From NCBI RefSeq assembly GCF_046480435.1, contig NZ_PKGC01000105.1: a stretch of 18,191 nucleotides of DNA; one strand, 5' to 3'. The DNA comes from Limnospira platensis. GTDB taxonomy: Bacteria > Cyanobacteriota > Cyanobacteriia > Cyanobacteriales > Microcoleaceae. Under the pieces are notes generated by a model. That model saw only the letters and a program-made list of their open reading frames with translations, was not told the origin of the DNA and did no database searches. A program made the translations under genes and the position numbers. Shown one piece after another: positions 1 through 8,475 of this stretch. Each line of letters starts with the position of its first letter. Position 1 is the first letter of the stretch.

Positions 1-133
1 AATAAACCCGCCCTCACCCCACCAGTAAATTAATGGATAATTTCGTAGGGGCGGGTTTCTCAGTCAATCATAAATTCCCCAGGAGAATATAAATAAACCC
101 GCCCTCACCCCACCAGTAAATTAATGGATAATT
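1..133. repeat. Duplicated 42-bp intergenic repeat with inverted arms
   Basis: A 42-bp sequence at 1-42 recurs exactly at 92-133. Each copy begins with AATAAACCCGCCC and ends with ATGGATAATT. The first copy is followed by GGGCGGGTTT (49-58), the exact reverse complement of AAACCCGCCC at 4-13, so 4-58 can fold as a long hairpin. The second copy lacks the matching right arm and runs to within 10 bp of the hypF stop codon. It looks like a dispersed cyanobacterial intergenic repeat or a MITE-like remnant. Transcripts leaving hypF would pass through it, so it may also act as a 3'-end structure. Family assignment is inference. Confidence 0.8.
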
Positions 134-143
134 GATAATACGG

Positions 144-2534
144 TTAATTTGATTGTGGATGATTCATTATAATAGCCATAACTTGTCCTAATGCTAACCC
201 GCCATCATTGGTAGGAATCTGTTTAGACCAATAGTGAATAATTCCTTCTGAAGTTAGTCGCTGAATAGCTTTTTCTAATAAATAGCGGTTTTGAAAACAT
301 CCTCCAGTTAAGACAAGGGGAACCTCTGGAAAGTTTTGAGATACCATGATGATTCCTTCTACTAAGGTATTGTGAAATTTAGCGGAGATTAAGCTGACAG
401 GAACATGATTGTAAAAGTCTTTAATTATCTGCTTGACCATGGGTTCCCAATCTAAAATGATTTTACCTGAACTTTGGCAGCAATGAATTGGGTAATAATC
501 GTCAGTAATTAAATCGCCGATCGCCAATTCTAACCCCATGGCGGCTTGTCCTTCAAAACTGATATTTTCGCCGTGACCGACTAAAAAAGCGATCGCATCA
601 AATAACCTGCCGACACTAGATGTTCTAGGTGTATTAACTTTCCGGTTCAGCATTTGCAAAATTAGCTTTAACTGTGGGAAATTCCCGAAGCTAATTTTCT
701 GATCATCCCCATACTCAGATAACTGTTCCCCCCACAATTCATATAATAATCCTAAGCCTAATCGTCGGGGTTCTAGGACGGCTTTATCACCTCCGGGAAG
801 TGGGAAAGTGCGCCAATGTCCGACGCGCTGAAAGCCGATTTTATTAATTAGGAGAAACTCTCCCCCCCAGATAGTTTCATCTAGTCCATAACCAGTGCCG
901 TCCCAAGCTACTCCTAAGACGGGAAATGATAATTTATGTTCTGCTATAACGGCTAAAACATGAGCATAATGATGTTGTACTGGAATGACGGGAACTTGCC
1001 GTTTTTCTTGTTGGAAAATATCAGCAGCTAATTGATACGCAAACTGAGTAGAAAGATAGTCTGGGTGTGCATCGCAAGCAATCACATCAGGCTTAAAATC
1101 ATAGATATTACTAAGGCTATTAATTGCTTCCTTAAACGCCTGAAACGCCTGTGGACTTTGCAAATTGCCAATATATTGACTGATAAAAACTTGTTTTTCT
1201 ACGGCAATAGCAATGGTGTTTTTTAAGTGTCCACCTACTGCTAAAATAAATGGGTATTGACAATTAGAAATGGTTTGTGATAGACTTGAATTAAGTGTTG
1301 TATTGTGGCTATTTGTGTCTAAAATTGTCACAGGTAGGGGTGCATAACCTCTGGCGCGGCGAATAACGATCTGTTCACCCAAAACACTCCGCACGACGGA
1401 ATCATCTACTGGGCGGGCGATAGGGCGGTTGTGAACGAGAAAGATATCGGCAATTTTCCCCAAACGTTGGAGGGCTTCTGTCTCGTCGGTACAGATGGGT
1501 TCGTTAGAAAAATTCCCGCTGGTGGCAACAATGGGAAAATCGAACTCGGCCATCAATAAATGATGGAGGGGGGTATAAGGTAACATTACGCCCAAATTAG
1601 GATTACCGGGGGCGACATTATCGGCGACGGGGGATACACCGCGCCGCCTTGATAATAGGACAATGGGGGCTTGAGGCGATCGCAACCATTGTTCCTCGGC
1701 GGCGGAAATATCACAAATCTGGGATATTTGCTGTATACTGCGATACATTACGGCAAAAGGTTTATGGGGTCGATGCTTACGGATTCGCAATTGTTCAACG
1801 GCGGCGGCATTAGTAGCATCTACAAGTAACTGGAAGCCTCCCAAACCCTTGATGGCGACAATTTGACCGCGACCAATGGCGGCGGCGGCTTGTAATAAGG
1901 CATGATGGCGGTTAGCCAAAACCTGTCCCTGATGATTCCATAATTCTAAAATGGGACCACAGACGGGACAAGCATTAGGTTGAGCATGAAAACGGCGATC
2001 GCCGGGGTGGTGATATTCGCGATCGCAATTAGGACACATTTGGAAGGCGGCCATAGTAGTATTCTCCCGGTCATAGGGGAGAGTTTTAATAATGCTGTAG
2101 CGCGGCCCGCAATTAGTACAATTGGTAAAGGGATAGCGGAAACGGCGGTTATGGGGGTCAAAAATATCTTGTAAGCATTGGGGACAGGTGGCGAGATCTG
2201 GCAAAACGATGGCTGATTTAGCGCCCTGAAGGGTTGACTGAGAAGCTCTAATCTCAAAGTGAGAATAGCCAACCAGAGGCAGCCAAACGGCTTCTAAACT
2301 GTGAATATGAGATATTGGTGGTTTTTCTATTTGCAGGCGCTGCTGGAAGCGCTCAAGACTCTCAGATACGCCTTCGACTTCAATAAAAACCCCCCCGACA
2401 GAATTATTTACCCAGCCCTTGAGGTTGAGTTGGGTAGCGAGTCGATAGACAAAGGGCCGAAACCCGACACCTTGAACAGCACCACGAATAGTTAAACTGA
2501 GGCGCGACAGATTTTGATCAGAAGTAGACAACAT
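144..2534 (-). CDS. hypF: Carbamoyltransferase HypF, NiFe-hydrogenase maturation
   Basis: HypF uses carbamoyl phosphate and ATP to place a carbamoyl group on the C-terminal Cys of HypE, from which the cyanide ligands of the NiFe hydrogenase site are made; it acts in the cytoplasm. All parts are visible (numbering from the ATG): N-terminal acylphosphatase domain (about 11-100) with GAVQGVGFRPFVYR; two HypF zinc fingers (CPQC with CTNC, then CPNC with CPVC, about 117-192); a YrdC-like domain with KGLGGFQLLVDA; and a Kae1/TobZ-like C-terminal domain with HHYAH, VAWDGTGYG and GGCFQN. I chose the ATG at 2534 (796 aa), which leaves a normal short N-terminus. A TTG at 2561 would add nine residues and neither site has a clear Shine-Dalgarno. 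No other hyp or hydrogenase genes lie in the window. It is divergent from the M23 peptidase gene. Confidence 0.95.
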   Translation of the reverse strand: MLSTSDQNLSRLSLTIRGAVQGVGFRPFVYRLATQLNLKGWVNNSVGGVFIEVEGVSESLERFQQRLQIEKPPISHIHSLEAVWLPLVGYSHFEIRASQSTLQGAKSAIVLPDLATCPQCLQDIFDPHNRRFRYPFTNCTNCGPRYSIIKTLPYDRENTTMAAFQMCPNCDREYHHPGDRRFHAQPNACPVCGPILELWNHQGQVLANRHHALLQAAAAIGRGQIVAIKGLGGFQLLVDATNAAAVEQLRIRKHRPHKPFAVMYRSIQQISQICDISAAEEQWLRSPQAPIVLLSRRRGVSPVADNVAPGNPNLGVMLPYTPLHHLLMAEFDFPIVATSGNFSNEPICTDETEALQRLGKIADIFLVHNRPIARPVDDSVVRSVLGEQIVIRRARGYAPLPVTILDTNSHNTTLNSSLSQTISNCQYPFILAVGGHLKNTIAIAVEKQVFISQYIGNLQSPQAFQAFKEAINSLSNIYDFKPDVIACDAHPDYLSTQFAYQLAADIFQQEKRQVPVIPVQHHYAHVLAVIAEHKLSFPVLGVAWDGTGYGLDETIWGGEFLLINKIGFQRVGHWRTFPLPGGDKAVLEPRRLGLGLLYELWGEQLSEYGDDQKISFGNFPQLKLILQMLNRKVNTPRTSSVGRLFDAIAFLVGHGENISFEGQAAMGLELAIGDLITDDYYPIHCCQSSGKIILDWEPMVKQIIKDFYNHVPVSLISAKFHNTLVEGIIMVSQNFPEVPLVLTGGCFQNRYLLEKAIQRLTSEGIIHYWSKQIPTNDGGLALGQVMAIIMNHPQSN

Positions 2535-2561
2535 AGAAGATCGCGGAAACGCTACACTCAA

Positions 2562-2631
2562 ACTCTGGAAAAATGATCGGATTGGTTACAATAAGTCCGA
2601 ATTGATGAGTTAACAGAAGAAAGAGAGATTA
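2562..2631. promoter_or_regulatory. Divergent promoter region hypF / M23 peptidase
   Basis: This short gap separates the divergent genes. A TACAAT hexamer at 2587-2592 is a fair -10 element for the plus-strand peptidase gene, about 40 bp before its ATG. I see no convincing -35 at the right spacing and no clear operator. Weak call based on position and one hexamer. Confidence 0.3.
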
Positions 2632-3546
2632 ATGATACAATTACCAGAGTATGCCATGACTGGTGTTTACGGAAAAAGCCGTCAAATCAAACGACTAACC
2701 AGCAGCTTGTTTTTAGCACTTGCTGCTGTGTTGCTGATTGTAACTAAGCCGGCGGTAGCCTTTCAAGTTCAAGTTAGCCCTACGTCCCCTCAGTTGGGAG
2801 ATACTATTTCGGTGGTGATCAGTGGGGTGAATAGCGGGGACTCGCAACCAACAGTGACCATGGGAGGAAAAAACTATCCTCTGTTTTCGGTGGGTGGCGA
2901 TCGCTATCGGGCTTTAATTCCGACGACCCCCCTAGACCAACCGGGTGCGAAATCAATTCAGATTAGCAACGGTAGCCAACAGAGTAATGTGAGCGTGCAA
3001 TTGCGCGATCGCCGTTTTCCCACCCAGTCAATTTGGCTACCACCAGATAGCGCGGGGCGCAGAGGTACTGATTATGAGTTTGACCGGGTTGATGAATTTA
3101 AACGAATTGTTACTCCCGAAAGACATTGGAATGGGCCTTTTTTACGTCCAAGTTCCGGTGAGGTGACGACAATTTATGGGGTCCGAAGATACTATAACGG
3201 GGAGTTCGCCCCAAACTATTATCATCGAGGGGTTGATTATGCAGCCCCGACGGGTTCTCCGGTGATAGCACCAGCAGCGGGTCGGGTGGTTTTGGTGGGG
3301 CGTGAGTCCCAAGGATTTGAAATCCACGGTGACACTATTGGTATTGATCATGGTCAGGGAGTTACCAGTATTTTCCTTCACTTGAGTCGCATTGATGTGC
3401 AGGAAGGACAAATGGTGACAGCAGGCCAGACCATTGGGGCGATCGGATCAACGGGGGCCTCTACGGGACCACACCTTCATTGGGGTCTTTATGTTCACGG
3501 CCAATGTGTGGATCCAGTGCCTTGGCGGTTTGACGGTATAGAATAA
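2632..3546 (+). CDS. Exported M23 (LytM-type) metallopeptidase
   Basis: A secreted zinc endopeptidase predicted to cut peptidoglycan cross-links in the periplasm or septum. Residues 20-43 form a signal peptide (KR followed by a hydrophobic stretch, cleavage expected after AVA at 43). Residues about 44-125 look like a beta-rich Ig-like segment, then a linker. The C-terminal M23 domain (about 165-300) keeps all ligand motifs: H198 and D202 in HRGVDY, H250 in HLSRID, and H281/H283 in HLHWG. With the metal site intact it should be an active enzyme rather than a degenerate EnvC/NlpD-like activator. The ATG is preceded by a purine-rich AAGAAAGAGAG. Length 304 aa fits cyanobacterial M23 proteins of this layout. 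The specific cell-wall substrate is not known. Confidence 0.92.
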   Translation: MIQLPEYAMTGVYGKSRQIKRLTSSLFLALAAVLLIVTKPAVAFQVQVSPTSPQLGDTISVVISGVNSGDSQPTVTMGGKNYPLFSVGGDRYRALIPTTPLDQPGAKSIQISNGSQQSNVSVQLRDRRFPTQSIWLPPDSAGRRGTDYEFDRVDEFKRIVTPERHWNGPFLRPSSGEVTTIYGVRRYYNGEFAPNYYHRGVDYAAPTGSPVIAPAAGRVVLVGRESQGFEIHGDTIGIDHGQGVTSIFLHLSRIDVQEGQMVTAGQTIGAIGSTGASTGPHLHWGLYVHGQCVDPVPWRFDGIE

Positions 3547-3636
3547 TTTATTCTGTCGATGGTGATTAGACAATTTAGTTTTGTGGAGTTTGAGTTAATC
3601 AGTGGTTGATTGGTGTAGAACTAATATGGCGATAAG

Positions 3637-4200
3637 ATGGGAAACGTTATGAGTATTGAAAGAATTGTCGATCAAGCCTTACAGGATGGTTATTTGACAC
3701 CATCTATGGAAGCAGAGGTAGGGCGGATATGTAATACAGCTTCAGAATTATCCATCGAGGAGTATATGGCGCTCGATCGCCTTATGGGTGCTTTGTTGAC
3801 GGGGGAGGTGGTTGTGTTACCCCGCAAGCAGTTTATTAATGTGATGGAAGAGTTGGTTCTCAGTGAAGCGATCGCTCAAGTCGCCCAAATTGACGAGGTA
3901 AGTGAGCAGTCTTTGGATGTGGGGGATATTGCCGCCTATGCCCTCAACCGCTTACCGCCACTGTATGCTACCACAGAAGAAGGGGCACAATATCAGAGGT
4001 CTCGCGCTAAGGAGGAACTACAAGCCCTCATTGCTAGCCAGGTGAAAGAGGCTATTGCACGAAACTTAGACCGCGCCGCCCAAAACCAAAAAGTTTTAGG
4101 CCAGATATCCGACAGTTCTCTATTGGGACAAATGAGCGGTTTACTGAAGGCTTACGCGGAAGACTACGAACCGGATCACGAAACTAATACCCCAAGCTAA
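3637..4200 (+). CDS. ComFB-domain protein, probable c-di-NMP receptor
   Basis: A 187-aa protein of the late-competence ComFB family as found in cyanobacteria. The recognisable core is the helical block LVLSEAIAQVAQ (about 73-84), then DIAAYALNRLPPLYATTEEG (97-116) and a helical segment to about 150. ComFB-domain proteins of cyanobacteria, including Synechocystis Slr1970, have been reported as cyclic-di-nucleotide receptors linked to cell size and motility/competence; carrying that over to this protein is inference. It has no signal peptide or membrane helix. Two starts are possible: ATG at 3637, or ATG at 3649 with GGGAA a few bases upstream, which gives MSIERIVDQ and may be the true one. It stands alone, convergent with thf1. 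Confidence 0.8.
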   Translation: MGNVMSIERIVDQALQDGYLTPSMEAEVGRICNTASELSIEEYMALDRLMGALLTGEVVVLPRKQFINVMEELVLSEAIAQVAQIDEVSEQSLDVGDIAAYALNRLPPLYATTEEGAQYQRSRAKEELQALIASQVKEAIARNLDRAAQNQKVLGQISDSSLLGQMSGLLKAYAEDYEPDHETNTPS

Positions 4201-4205
4201 TCGAA

Positions 4206-4252
4206 GGCGATCGCGATCGTTGGTGCCAATTAATACACCTATTGCGATCGCC
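4206..4252. terminator. Possible bidirectional stem between convergent genes, built from HIP1 sites
   Basis: GGCGATCGC at 4206-4214 and GCGATCGCC at 4244-4252 are perfect reverse complements (9 bp) separated by 29 bp, lying exactly between the stop codons of the ComFB gene and thf1. Each arm holds a HIP1 octamer. There is no T-tract on either side, so this is a weak candidate for intrinsic termination. Confidence 0.35.
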
Positions 4253-4268
4253 ACCGATAACCACTGGC

Positions 4269-5000
4269 TTAGGAATCAGACACCTGATCATCTTTGCTAG
4301 GGTTCTTGCTACCAGAGGCGGCAGTTTGGGTTTGGGCGGCCCGTTGTTCCCGCTTCTTGCGTTCCGCTTGGGTCATCTCATCCACCATTAACCGCGCCTG
4401 AGCTACCTTTTCTAGGTTGGTGCGATACAGGTCTAAATCCTTCACCAGCTTATCTTTAGGCAGCCTTAAAGCCTCACTAAAGTCACTGAGGATTGTTTTT
4501 AACCCTTCCGAGTCCTGAGCCGCTGTGGCATCACTTTTTTCTAGGAGAGTATATAAACCAATGGCAAGTAGCCGAGAGTATTTGAATTTAGGGTTATTGG
4601 CGATCGCATGAAAACAGGACTGCAAAGGGTCATCCCCTGAGCTTTCCTGAGCCATCTTAGCCTTGTCGGTCAAATCTTTCACCGCAAGGGATGCCACTTG
4701 AGCCTCTAAAGCCGTAGCATCAGCGCGATATTGATTAGGGTCGCTTTCTTGAGCCCCAATCAAAGCCGCCCAAATCGACAATTTATCGGCTTCGGGGATG
4801 TATCCTTGCATAAAGCGATCGAAGGCCGTGACCACACCCAGCGCATAAATGGGGTCATATTTAAAATCGACATTGACCGACAATAGGTGCATTTCCACCA
4901 TTAACTCCTCAACCACGCGACGATAGATAGAGTTAATCGGCCGAGTATGGATGTGGTAAAACGCTCGCTTGGTATCTGAAACAGTGCGGATATTGTTCAC
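4269..5000 (-). CDS. thf1: Photosystem II biogenesis protein Thf1/Psb29
   Basis: Thf1 (Psb29) is a thylakoid-associated protein needed for photosystem II biogenesis and repair; in cyanobacteria it is reported to interact with FtsH proteases. The N-terminus is highly characteristic: MNNIRTVSDTKRAFYHIHTR, then INSIYRRVVEELMVEMHLL and FKYDPIYALGVVTAFDRFM. The rest is helical and ends in a charged tail with a likely coiled coil (about 200-225, AERKKREQRAAQ). The 243-aa length is normal for cyanobacterial homologues, which lack the plastid transit peptide. Translation begins at a GTG (5000), chosen because family members start at this point; I see no strong Shine-Dalgarno. A TATAAC hexamer on the minus strand near 5078-5083 could be its -10. 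Single gene, convergent with the ComFB gene. Confidence 0.96.
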   Translation of the reverse strand: MNNIRTVSDTKRAFYHIHTRPINSIYRRVVEELMVEMHLLSVNVDFKYDPIYALGVVTAFDRFMQGYIPEADKLSIWAALIGAQESDPNQYRADATALEAQVASLAVKDLTDKAKMAQESSGDDPLQSCFHAIANNPKFKYSRLLAIGLYTLLEKSDATAAQDSEGLKTILSDFSEALRLPKDKLVKDLDLYRTNLEKVAQARLMVDEMTQAERKKREQRAAQTQTAASGSKNPSKDDQVSDS

Positions 5001-5186
5001 GGTTAAAATTTCTAAAAGCCCCGCGTCTATGTGACCGGGAGGGACTTAAACTAATTGTCCCCTGAGACGGTACATTTGCCAAGACTGAGAATAGTAGTTA
5101 TAGCAATCAGCAATGATTAGCACCAACAACCGGGACTTCGTAGATGAACCCCCGGCCATTCTTGCCTAACTTCAACTTTCACCGCC

Positions 5187-5549
5187 TTAACTAGCTCTGA
5201 CACCGCCCTCTAAGGCTTCCTTTTCCGTCTCAAAAATCTCAAACACAGAATCCATCATCGTCACTTCAAACACCAGTTTAGCTTCTGGGTGAACATTACA
5301 GATGCGGAAACTACCCTTAACTTTATCAGCATCTCGCATACCAGCCACTAGGGAGGTCAACCCGGAACTGTCGATAAAGTTCACCTGACCCAAATTCACG
5401 ACCACATGACGACTCAGCTTAGATATACATTCTTGCAGTTTGAGACGAAACTGCCAAGCGGTGGTGATATCTAAGCGTCCTGTTGGTGCTAATACTATGA
5501 CCTTAGTGCCATCCTGGGTCGTATGTTCCTTTTGATCGATATGAATCAC
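5187..5549 (-). CDS. STAS-domain anti-sigma factor antagonist
   Basis: A single STAS domain of the SpoIIAA/RsbV type, a switch protein whose Ser phosphorylation by a partner kinase controls binding to an anti-sigma factor or similar target. Seen: APTGRLDITTAWQFRLKLQE, VVNLGQVNFIDSSGLTSLVA with the phospho-acceptor DSSGL (S61/S62 in this numbering), and NVHPEAKLVFEVTMMDSVF. I place the start at the GTG at 5549 (120 aa): it has AGAGGGG about ten bases upstream and gives the usual family length. The frame stays open to another GTG at 5687 (166 aa), but those 46 extra residues are low-complexity, lie outside the fold and have a weak ribosome site. No kinase or phosphatase partner is adjacent, so the pathway is unknown. 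Confidence 0.9.
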   Translation of the reverse strand: MIHIDQKEHTTQDGTKVIVLAPTGRLDITTAWQFRLKLQECISKLSRHVVVNLGQVNFIDSSGLTSLVAGMRDADKVKGSFRICNVHPEAKLVFEVTMMDSVFEIFETEKEALEGGVRAS

Positions 5550-6015
5550 TGACCGTCCCCTCTGAAATTCTTGATTTTGCGATGGTTGCTTCTTTGACTT
5601 TGACAGTCCCCGCCAAAACTGTGACGGGGATTTGGCTCGGTGATTTATACAGTAACCTACTGGCTGCTGAGTATTCACCGAAGTCACCCTATGGCATTTT
5701 TAGGTAGCCTCAAGCCGAAAGAAAATGAAAGTTCTTGGAGCTATCAAAGACCCCATCCCTCAGAAAGTATAACCCCAACAGAGGTGCAAACCTTCCCAAC
5801 CACAGATCCTTGTTGACCAAGCGCCTTCTAGTCAGCATCAGGCCAATATCGGCCAAACTTGGGTCTAGCAAGAGCATCGACCCTTGACCAAGAATACCAT
5901 TCCGGTTATCAGATTAGCTGTTGTCCGGGGACCAAATTAAGATCGATTTCTGTCCTTTTCCCTGATTCTGGCACTTAGTCCCCGTTCACAAGTCCCATGA
6001 GACTTACGGTTGAAC
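5550..6015. other. Non-coding stretch between STAS gene and hemF
   Basis: No convincing gene here. 5550-5687 is open in the STAS frame but is best read as its leader. Visible structure: a near-palindrome at 5990-6005 (arms AAGTC/GACTT, 14 of 16 positions symmetric) ten bases past the hemF stop, and a 7-bp inverted pair CGGGGAC (5926-5932) / GTCCCCG (5978-5984). These could shape the 3' end of the hemF transcript, but there is no T-tract on either. The STAS promoter should also lie here; I cannot pick it out. Confidence 0.4.
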
Positions 6016-7059
6016 TTAGGCCTGTGAGTCAGGAGCCGTCCAGTTAGACCAATCTTGAGGTTTTAAGAACGTCTCATAGAGTTCAGCTTCCGGCGTACCC
6101 GCTTCAGGTTGATAACCATACTCCCATCTTACCAAAGGAGGTAGAGACATGAGAATCGACTCGGTGCGACCTTTGGTTTGCAACCCGAAAATTGTGCCTC
6201 GGTCGTAGACTAAATTAAATTCTACATATCTTCCTCGACGATAAAGCTGGAAATTCCGTTCACGATCGCCATATTCCATAGAATTACGACGCTCTACAAT
6301 GGGACCGTATGAAGGTAAGAAAGATTTACCACAGTCTTGGATAAAACTAAACAAAGCCTCCCAGTCCCGTGATTCCGGTGCGCCCATGCGATCGCTATAA
6401 ATCGCCGCCTCGCTTTCAGTATAAGGCCCACGATATAGTAAACCCTCACCGCCTTGGTAGTCAAAGAAAATCCCACCAATTCCCCTGGCTTCATTGCGGT
6501 GTGTCAGATGAAAATACTCATCACACCAGCGTTTAAATACCGGGTAATACTCGCTATGATGGCGATCGCAAGCCTCCTTTAAAGTTTTATGAAAGTGGGC
6601 TGCATCCTCCGCAAATGGGTAGTAGGGAGTTAAATCCGCACCCCCACCAAACCACCAAACCGGACCCGCCTCGAAATAGCGATAATTCAGGTGAACGGTT
6701 GGCACATAGGGGTTACGGGGATGTAGCACCATCGAAGTTCCCGTCGCATAAAATCCATGACCTTCCGCCTCTGGACGCTGGCTTAAAATCGACGGTGGCA
6801 ACTTCTGGCCCCATACCTCCGAAAAGTTAACTCCCCCTTGTTCAAACACATTACCTTCTCGGATCACCCTAGTCCGACCGCCACCCCCTTCCGGGCGCTC
6901 CCAAGCATCCTCAACAAAGGTTTTAGCCCCATCTAGTCCCTCTAATCCCGCGCAGATTTCATCCTGAATTTGTTTCATCCAGTGACTCACACGCTCCCGG
7001 GAGTCCGCCGGAGGGGGTGATTGAACTATAGCCGTATCAGAAGCCGTCGAAACTGTCAT
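6016..7059 (-). CDS. hemF: Oxygen-dependent coproporphyrinogen III oxidase HemF
   Basis: HemF converts coproporphyrinogen III to protoporphyrinogen IX by two oxidative decarboxylations using O2, a shared step of haem and chlorophyll synthesis, in the cytoplasm as a homodimer. The family signatures are all present: GGGGRTRVIREGNVFEQGGV near the N-terminus, HPRNPYVPTVHLNYRYFE, WWFGGGADLTPYY, RGIGGIFFDYQ, RRGRYVEFNLVYDRGTIFGL and the C-terminal PPLVRWEYGYQPEAGTPEA. At 347 aa it is full length for a cyanobacterial HemF. The ATG at 7059 is preceded by AAGAGG about a dozen bases upstream. It is divergent from mrp across a 251-bp gap. Some cyanobacteria have two HemF copies or add HemN; whether this is the only one cannot be seen here. 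Confidence 0.97.
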   Translation of the reverse strand: MTVSTASDTAIVQSPPPADSRERVSHWMKQIQDEICAGLEGLDGAKTFVEDAWERPEGGGGRTRVIREGNVFEQGGVNFSEVWGQKLPPSILSQRPEAEGHGFYATGTSMVLHPRNPYVPTVHLNYRYFEAGPVWWFGGGADLTPYYPFAEDAAHFHKTLKEACDRHHSEYYPVFKRWCDEYFHLTHRNEARGIGGIFFDYQGGEGLLYRGPYTESEAAIYSDRMGAPESRDWEALFSFIQDCGKSFLPSYGPIVERRNSMEYGDRERNFQLYRRGRYVEFNLVYDRGTIFGLQTKGRTESILMSLPPLVRWEYGYQPEAGTPEAELYETFLKPQDWSNWTAPDSQA

Positions 7060-7310
7060 AATCTAATTAACCTCTTGTATCTTATATTTTCGCACTTGAT
7101 GAGCCATCAACCCTATCGAAAGCGAAATGAGTTTATCTTCCCGGCTTATGGATTACTTGGTCAAGTTGTTTAACCCATAAGTCCATATAACTTAACAGTT
7201 AACTATGGAAACCTTCCCGGTGGGACTACTATTTGCTACTACCACCAGTAACAACACCCTTTCCCAGTTAAACTATTAGCAGTATTACCAGATAGTGACA
7301 GCCATATATC

Positions 7311-8381
7311 ATGCCAGATAAGTTAGATGCCAGTTCCGTACTCGAAGTTTTAAGACCCGTTCAAGACCCCGAACTACAAAAGAGTTTGGTCGAATTGAAC
7401 ATGATCCGTAATGTGGAAATCACTGGCGGAGATGTCCGTTTTACCCTGGTTTTGACTACCCCCGCTTGTCCTCTGCGCGAGTTTATCGTCGAAGATTGTC
7501 AAAAGGCTGTTAAACAGCTTCCCGGAGTCGAAACTGTCGAAGTAGATGTCACGGCGGAAACTCCACAACAAAAATCTCTCCCAGACCGTCAGGGAATTAG
7601 CGGGGTGAAAAATATCTTCGCTATTTCTAGCGGTAAGGGGGGGGTTGGTAAAAGTACCGTTGCGGTTAATGTGGCTGTCGCCCTCGCCTCTACCGGTGCT
7701 AAGGTCGGTTTGATTGATGCTGATATCTATGGCCCTAATGACCCCACTATGTTGGGCCTCGCTGATACTCAGGTCATGGTTCAGCAAACCCCTGAAGGCG
7801 ATCGCTTGGAACCCGCTTTTAACTATGGCGTTAAGTTGGTGTCCATGGCTTTTCTCATCGATCGCGATCAACCTGTCATTTGGCGTGGTCCTATGTTAAA
7901 TGGCATTATCCGACAGTTTCTCTATCAGGTGTATTGGGGTGAGTTGGATTATCTCATTGTTGATATGCCACCCGGAACCGGAGATGCTCAGTTAACCCTC
8001 GCACAAGCTGTTCCTATGTCTGGGGCGGTCATTGTTACTACCCCCCAAGAAGTCTCTCTCTTGGACTCCCGCAAAGGCTTAAAAATGTTTGAACAGTTGG
8101 GGGTGTCTATTTTGGGTATTGTCGAAAATATGACCTATTTTGTCCCCCCAGATCTCCCCGATCGCAAGTATGATATCTTTGGCTCCGGCGGCGGTCAGAA
8201 AACTGCTGATGAGTTGGGAGTACCCCTCTTGGGCGCTATTCCCCTCGAAATGCCTGTCCGACAAGGGGGGGATTCTGGGGTTCCTATTGTGATCTCTCAC
8301 CCCGACTCCGCCTCCGCTCAGGAGTTGACTGCGATCGCACAAAAAATCGCCGCTAGGGTCTCAGTTATGGCTTTGGCTTAA
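7311..8381 (+). CDS. Mrp/ApbC-family P-loop ATPase, Fe-S cluster carrier
   Basis: A cytoplasmic Fe-S cluster assembly/transfer ATPase of the Mrp/NBP35 group, related to plastid HCF101. The N-terminal MIP18 (DUF59) domain covers about 8-80 (VLRPVQDPELQKSLVELNMI, TTPACPL with C53). The ATPase domain follows: deviant Walker A SGKGGVGKST (107-116), DADIYGPNDPTML, and PPGTGDAQLTLAQ. The C-terminal region reads ENMTYFVPPDLPDRKYDIFG, where many Mrp proteins carry a CxxC pair that binds the bridging cluster; that pair is absent here, which I believe is usual in cyanobacterial members. Length 356 aa is typical. It is followed after 94 bp by the ndhS-like gene on the same strand, and both may be cotranscribed. 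Confidence 0.93.
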   Translation: MPDKLDASSVLEVLRPVQDPELQKSLVELNMIRNVEITGGDVRFTLVLTTPACPLREFIVEDCQKAVKQLPGVETVEVDVTAETPQQKSLPDRQGISGVKNIFAISSGKGGVGKSTVAVNVAVALASTGAKVGLIDADIYGPNDPTMLGLADTQVMVQQTPEGDRLEPAFNYGVKLVSMAFLIDRDQPVIWRGPMLNGIIRQFLYQVYWGELDYLIVDMPPGTGDAQLTLAQAVPMSGAVIVTTPQEVSLLDSRKGLKMFEQLGVSILGIVENMTYFVPPDLPDRKYDIFGSGGGQKTADELGVPLLGAIPLEMPVRQGGDSGVPIVISHPDSASAQELTAIAQKIAARVSVMALA

Positions 8382-8475
8382 CTCTCTCCCCTTCCCGGCA
8401 CCAGGGATAATTGACCATCATCAATTTCTCTGGCCGCCTGCCTTATATTCCACCATTTTTCAGGATAATAAAAAC

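Noticed and set aside
144..2561. HypF start at the TTG at 2561
   Set aside because: The ATG at 2534 keeps the whole acylphosphatase domain and avoids nine unsupported residues; not excluded entirely.
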